A stretch of 64,000 nt of DNA. It comes from Cobetia amphilecti. GTDB taxonomy: Bacteria > Pseudomonadota > Gammaproteobacteria > Pseudomonadales > Halomonadaceae. The stretch is taken from contig NZ_CP084115.1 in the NCBI RefSeq assembly GCF_020217465.1, positions 3,720,001 through 3,784,000 of the forward strand. Reading direction: 5' to 3'. Shown piece after piece: positions 59,784-64,000 of the stretch (position 1 is the stretch's first letter; each line of letters opens with the position of its first letter). The notes below the pieces were generated by a model. The model had not been told where the DNA came from and did not search any database. It saw only the letters and a list, made by a program, of their open reading frames with translations. A program made the translations under genes and the position numbers.

Positions 59784-62414
59784 TCAGGCGTTGACGCTGA
59801 AGCGCTCCAGTATGGCCTCGGCGGACATCGGCCGCGCCAGCAGGTAGCCCTGATAGGTGTCGCAACCCAGCCGCTTGAGCTCCTCGAACTGCACGTCCGT
59901 CTCGACTCCCTCGGCGACGATCTCATGGCCCAGCGAGTGCCCCAGGCTGATCACGGCACCGACCAGCTGGATGGCCTGCTGATTGGGGCAGCGGATACCA
60001 CCGTCAGAGCCGGCGACAGCATCCATCTTCATCACGAAGCTGCGGTCGACCTTGAGCACATCCAGCGGCAGGGATGACAGATAGGACAGCGACGAATAGC
60101 CCTGCCCGAAGTCATCCAGCGCCACACGCACGCCCAGCTCACGCAGCGCGCCGAGCACCGCAAGCCCCCCTTCCATGTCCTGGATCAGCAGCGTCTCGGT
60201 CACCTCGACTTCCAGCCGCGTCGGCGACAGCTTCTGGCTTTCCAGCACGCCAAAGACTTCGTTCTCGTAGCCCGAGGTCAGCTGGCGCGCCGACAGATTG
60301 ACCGCCATGCGCGGCATGTGAAGGCCGGCGTCCTGCCAGCGCACCATCTGGGCACAGGCTTCCTCGAGCACGAACCGTCCGAGACGGAAGATCAGACCGG
60401 TCTCTTCGGCCAGCGGAATGAACTGGGCCGGCGAGATCATGCCCAGCTCCGGATGCTGCCAGCGCAGCAGCGCCTCGACACCCTGCAGCTCACCGTGGCT
60501 ATCCAGCTGCGGCTGGTAATGCAGATAGAGCTGCTCGCTGCCGATGGCCTGACGCAGATCCTGCTCCAGCGTCATGCGCGAGGCGACATGCTTGTCCAGC
60601 GAGGACTCCCAGCGCAGCGCATGATCGCCGCGCGACTTGGCGTGATAGAGCGCCACATCGGCATTCAGCATCAGCGCCTGGGCATCGCCATTGGTCTCGG
60701 ACAGCACATAGCCGGCGGTCAGGCTGACGATCAGCGGGCGCCCCAGAATCGTGAAGGGACGCTCGACCTTCTGCTGGATCTCTTCCACCACCTGCGCCGG
60801 ATCATCATTGCCATGCGGCAGGTAGAGACCGAACTCATCGGCCCCCAGACGTGCCACCAGACCACCCGGTGGCAGCAGACGACGCAGACGCTCGCCGACC
60901 GCGACCAGCAGCTGGTCACCGGCTTCATGGCCCAGACCATCATTGACGGTCGAGAAACGGTCGATATCGGCGTAGATCATCAAGCCACCCGCCGCGACGC
61001 GCTCGTCGGCCGCCGCCATGAAGGCCTTGCGGTTATAGAGCCCCGTCAGGGCGTCATGGCGCGCCAGGAAATCGAGCTGACGCTCGGATTCCTTGTGCGC
61101 ACTGATGTCGAGCAGCAGGCCTTCCCAGTAGCGCACGCCATCCTCGCCCTCGATCATCACGCTGCGGTCCAGCACCCAACGCTCATGGTCAGCGATGATG
61201 CGGAAGACCTGCTCATGGCGCATCTGCGCGCACATCGCCCAGTGGCGAGCGGCGCTGACGGACTGGCGGTCTTCCTGATGGATCAGCTCGGTCAGGGTGA
61301 TGCCGGCGCCGACCAGTGATTCGGCCGAGCGACCGAACAGCTCGGCCGAGCCGTTGCTGATGAAGGTCAGCACACCGGTGTTGACCTCGATGCGATACAC
61401 CACGCCCGGCAGGTTATCCATCAGCGTCACCAGGGTGCGAGAGCGCGCCGTCATCGACTCGAGTGCGCCCTCCAGCTCATCGTGGCGCTCAGCGCGCTTG
61501 CGCTCGGCACGCGCCACCACGACCACCAGCACGACCAGGAAGATGCCGCCGAGCAGCATGCCGAACCAGATACGATTCCACCACAGCCACCACAGGCTGG
61601 AGAGTGGCTGACTCACGACGCTGAACAGCTTGAGCGGTGCGATATAGCTGCCCGCCGCCATGCGCGGCCGGCCGTCAAAGCCCGGCACATGATAGCGACG
61701 CACACCACGCTCGGAGATGTACTTGCCCATGTTGGCCATCGAGGACAGCGGCAGCTTGCCGGTCACGCCCAGCGCATGCTCCTGGGGGCTCGAGAACAGC
61801 AGCAGACCGTTGGTGGAAAACAGGCGCAGGCGCTGCCCATCATCGGAATTCGGGTTGGCCAGCAGGCTGCGTGACTCGGAGAAATCCAGGCAGCCGATCA
61901 GCAACCAGGACATGCCTTCGATATCCATGTGACGGTAGAACGGCAAGCCCGGCTGACCGGATGCCAGCGGCAGTGCCGAGCCGAACAGCAGGCTGCTGCG
62001 CCCGGGCAGCGCCTGGGCTTCCGGCTGGGTCAGCTGCCAGCTGCAACTGCGCCCCACGCCGATCTGACGCAGGCTGCTGCCGCGGTAATCGGCAAACGGC
62101 ACCACCATCAGCGAGACCAGAGAGGGATGACGGCCCAGCGCGCTATCCAGCGAGCCACGCCACAGCTCCTTGCCTTCGCTGCTCAACACGCGCTCCAGCA
62201 CCATCATCTCGCGCGAGACATTGGCGATCAGCTGCTCGGTGGAGATATGCAGCTGGGTATCCAGCAGCTCCAGGCGACGCATTTCCTGTTCACGCACATC
62301 AAACCATTGGCTGGCCAGAAACAGGCCACCCAATACCACCATCAAGGCTGCATTGAGCCCAAAGATTCGCCACAGCGAATGCGTGCCATTGACGTGCGGG
62401 GAGGTCGGGTCCAC
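59784..62414 (-). CDS. Membrane PAS-GGDEF-EAL protein (c-di-GMP turnover)
   Basis: An 876-residue inner-membrane signalling protein. Helix 1 is at about residues 18-38 and helix 2 at about 288-308, enclosing a periplasmic sensor of about 250 residues. A PAS domain follows (about 325-440). The GGDEF domain has RLGADEFG at about 521-528, with Ala in place of the second Gly. The EAL domain starts near 600 and keeps the key residues: GVEALLRWQ (about 644), DDFGQGYSSLSYL, VDRSF and EGVET. A phosphodiesterase is likely; cyclase activity is doubtful. The start is a GTG at 62414, chosen because the first ATGs lie inside helix 1. No ribosome binding site is evident. Confidence 0.92.
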   Translation of the reverse strand: MDPTSPHVNGTHSLWRIFGLNAALMVVLGGLFLASQWFDVREQEMRRLELLDTQLHISTEQLIANVSREMMVLERVLSSEGKELWRGSLDSALGRHPSLVSLMVVPFADYRGSSLRQIGVGRSCSWQLTQPEAQALPGRSSLLFGSALPLASGQPGLPFYRHMDIEGMSWLLIGCLDFSESRSLLANPNSDDGQRLRLFSTNGLLLFSSPQEHALGVTGKLPLSSMANMGKYISERGVRRYHVPGFDGRPRMAAGSYIAPLKLFSVVSQPLSSLWWLWWNRIWFGMLLGGIFLVVLVVVVARAERKRAERHDELEGALESMTARSRTLVTLMDNLPGVVYRIEVNTGVLTFISNGSAELFGRSAESLVGAGITLTELIHQEDRQSVSAARHWAMCAQMRHEQVFRIIADHERWVLDRSVMIEGEDGVRYWEGLLLDISAHKESERQLDFLARHDALTGLYNRKAFMAAADERVAAGGLMIYADIDRFSTVNDGLGHEAGDQLLVAVGERLRRLLPPGGLVARLGADEFGLYLPHGNDDPAQVVEEIQQKVERPFTILGRPLIVSLTAGYVLSETNGDAQALMLNADVALYHAKSRGDHALRWESSLDKHVASRMTLEQDLRQAIGSEQLYLHYQPQLDSHGELQGVEALLRWQHPELGMISPAQFIPLAEETGLIFRLGRFVLEEACAQMVRWQDAGLHMPRMAVNLSARQLTSGYENEVFGVLESQKLSPTRLEVEVTETLLIQDMEGGLAVLGALRELGVRVALDDFGQGYSSLSYLSSLPLDVLKVDRSFVMKMDAVAGSDGGIRCPNQQAIQLVGAVISLGHSLGHEIVAEGVETDVQFEELKRLGCDTYQGYLLARPMSAEAILERFSVNA

Positions 62415-62522
62415 GGGGTCACCAGTAGAAATGTTTCATGTCTTAGTGTGACAGAATGAAACATTGTGTTGCAGTGTTCAACCAATAACGACGGATTCCT
62501 CGGGATCCACTCTCCCTCAACG

Positions 62523-62557
62523 AAAATGCCCCGCCGGGAAACCCGGCGGGGCATTTT
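62523..62557 (-). terminator. Intrinsic terminator after rpoH
   Basis: Perfect 16-bp arms (62523-62538 and 62542-62557) with four A-T pairs at the base, 53 nt past the rpoH stop. Confidence 0.85.
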
Positions 62558-62609
62558 CACGTGACAGCGAGCCTGAAAATCGCGGGCTCATGTCATGGGG
62601 TCATCAAGC

Positions 62610-63485
62610 TCAGGCAGCGAAGCCTTCGCTCATGTCACCCATCGATTCACGCAGCTTCTTCATCGCGTTCTTCTCGAGCTGACGGATACGCTCGGCAGAG
62701 ACGCCATAGATGTCAGCAAGCTCGTGCAGAGTCGACTTGTTGTCGCTCAGCCAACGCTGCTGGAGGATGTCGCGTGAGCGCTCATCCAGTGCCGCCAGCG
62801 CCTTGAGCAGACGACCGTGGGAATCGTCTTCCAGGTCCTGCTGTTCCACCTGGGCAGCCGGATCGAGGCTGTGATCTTCCAGATAGTTGGCCGGCGCCTG
62901 ATAGGCAGAGCTCTCGTCGTCGCTGGGGCCGGCGTCGAAGCCTGCATCATGGGCGGAGAGACGGCTTTCCATCTCACGCACTACGGCAGGTTTGACGTCC
63001 AGATCGCCCGCGATGGCATCCACTTCATCGTTGTTCAACCAGGCAAGACGCTTCTTGGCGCCACGCAGGTTGAAGAACAGCTTGCGCTGAGCCTTGGTGG
63101 TCGCGACCTTCACGATGCGCCAGTTGCGCAGCACGAACTCGTGAATCTCGGCCTTGATCCAATGCACGGCAAAGGAGACGAGGCGTACGCCCTGATGCGG
63201 GTCGAAACGCTTGACCGCCTTCATCAGGCCGACGTTACCTTCCTGGATCAGGTCCGCCTGCTGCAAGCCATAGCCGCTGTAGCTGCGCGCGATATGCACG
63301 ACAAAGCGCAGGTGCGACATGACGAGTCGGCGGGCCGACTCCAGATGATTCTCTTCATGCAACCGCAGGGCCAGCTCATGCTCTTCTTCGGCAGTAAGCA
63401 CAGCGATACGGTTCACCGACTGAATATAGCCGTTTAGATCTTGACCCGGTGACAGGTGGCCAAGTGGCTGAAGACTGGTGCTCAT
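62610..63485 (-). CDS. rpoH: RNA polymerase sigma-32 (heat shock)
   Basis: A 291-residue sigma factor for heat-shock promoters. Region 2 contains [15 protein letters not shown] and [19 protein letters not shown]. The RpoH box QRKLFFNLR at residues 133-141 is exclusive to sigma-32, and region 4 ends with [18 protein letters not shown]. Length is close to E. coli (284). The ATG at 63485 ([10 protein letters not shown]) has GGAGAC about 12 nt upstream. It is next to ftsX, as in other gammaproteobacteria. DnaK/FtsH control is expected from the family. Confidence 0.97.
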   Translation of the reverse strand: MSTSLQPLGHLSPGQDLNGYIQSVNRIAVLTAEEEHELALRLHEENHLESARRLVMSHLRFVVHIARSYSGYGLQQADLIQEGNVGLMKAVKRFDPHQGVRLVSFAVHWIKAEIHEFVLRNWRIVKVATTKAQRKLFFNLRGAKKRLAWLNNDEVDAIAGDLDVKPAVVREMESRLSAHDAGFDAGPSDDESSAYQAPANYLEDHSLDPAAQVEQQDLEDDSHGRLLKALAALDERSRDILQQRWLSDNKSTLHELADIYGVSAERIRQLEKNAMKKLRESMGDMSEGFAA

Positions 63486-63743
63486 AGTGCAGATGTCTCC
63501 ATGGTTGCCTAACACGCATGCAAGTAGTGAGACTGTGAAGGGTGGGACAGGTTCCCGTCAATAGCTGTACATGGCGTGTACAATTGTCATGACGAGTAGC
63601 ACTTCGTAACGCTGTCGGGTGTGTGGTGCGTTTAACCGCCCACCAGCCCCCTTCACTGACGCCCGACAGGAATGTTGTCGGAACGTAACTTTTGACCTTC
63701 CTGGGCAGAAATACTGGCTGAAAACCGCGAAAAATAATCGGAA
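63486..63743 (-). promoter_or_regulatory. rpoH upstream region with paired TGTACA sites
   Basis: 258 nt between ftsX and rpoH. TGTACA occurs at 63566-63571 and again at 63577-63582, 11 nt centre to centre, beside a minus-strand TTGACG (63558-63563) that may be a -35. The spacing of one helical turn suggests a dimeric regulator, though none can be named. Confidence 0.45.
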
Positions 63744-64000
63744 TCAGCGCGGAGAAATACTCGCCAGATGACGTCCGACCGCGATCCAGGCCCCTATCCA
63801 GCCCAATATTGTACTCGAAAACAGCAGCGTGGCACCCCCTGCAACGCCCAGCGCGGGCAACACATAGTTGCCGCCATAACTTTGTACAAGGGCCGTCACG
63901 GGTGCCGCCAGCCAGTTGCCGCCAAGTGCCAGGATTCCGCAGGCCAGCAGCCCTCCTCCCAGACCGTACCAGGCACCGCTGTAGAGGAAGGGACGCCGCA
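63744..64000 (-). CDS. ftsX: Cell division protein FtsX, C-terminal part
   Basis: The last 84 residues plus a partial codon of FtsX, the membrane subunit that with FtsE activates cell-wall hydrolases at the septum. RRPFLYSGAWYGLGGGLLAC opens the visible part, with a hydrophobic stretch at its start and another at TLLFSSTILGWIGAWIAV. It ends RHLASISPR. The gene is cut by the right window edge; the ftsX-rpoH order is the conserved one. Confidence 0.93.
   Translation of the reverse strand, partial: RRPFLYSGAWYGLGGGLLACGILALGGNWLAAPVTALVQSYGGNYVLPALGVAGGATLLFSSTILGWIGAWIAVGRHLASISPR

Overview
This is a chromosomal window from a GC-rich marine or halophilic gammaproteobacterium. Gene order (ftsX-rpoH, bamA-skp-lpxD-fabZ-lpxA-lpxB-rnhB-dnaE-accA-tilS, map-glnD-dapC-arsC-like-dapD-dapE, coaBC-dut-algC-argB-slmA) mixes the E. 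coli and Pseudomonas arrangements. Together with the protein style it points to Halomonadaceae; Cobetia or a close Halomonas is my best guess, from memory rather than a search. Almost everything is core housekeeping. I saw no rRNA, tRNA, CRISPR array, phage or insertion sequence.

Layout. 1-3180 (minus): ubiD (cut by the window edge), rho with a long leader, trxA. 3587-5146 (plus): ppx. 5188-27164 (minus): one long run of essential genes covering translation (rpsB, tsf, pyrH, frr), isoprenoid and phospholipid precursors (uppS, cdsA, dxr), envelope proteolysis and outer-membrane assembly (rseP, bamA, skp), lipid A and fatty acid synthesis (lpxD, fabZ, lpxA, lpxB, accA), replication (rnhB, dnaE) and tRNA-Ile lysidine (tilS). 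27480-35658 (plus): map, glnD, and a lysine/diaminopimelate cluster (dapC, an ArsC-like gene, dapD, dapE and a coupled gene of unknown function). 35754-39936: a cold-shock-domain protein with two predicted membrane helices, slyX, trxB, a 2-Cys peroxiredoxin and a CPXCG protein. 40314-46455: aconitase, convergent malic enzyme, and a YeeE/YedE-type transporter. 46706-54099 (minus): trpS, ald, a hotdog thioesterase, a DUF2007 protein, rlmI, mutM, rpmG, rpmB, radC. 54400-59641 (plus): coaBC, dut, algC, argB, slmA. 59784-64000 (minus): a GGDEF/EAL membrane protein, rpoH, and the 3' end of ftsX.

The clearest pattern not explained by genes is a set of short, imperfect tandem repeats with 12-, 14-, 15- or 18-bp units. 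They lie in intergenic regions (about 11751, 37163, 39986, 43158, 50097) and inside coding linkers of tilS (5789) and coaBC (54931). Other points of interest are a dapC promoter set into the glnD terminator hairpin, a GADEF variant in the c-di-GMP protein, a family of GC-rich terminators with a shared core at convergent gene ends, and a possible dispersed repeat in front of dapE. I found no strong evidence for a wholly new multi-gene system.
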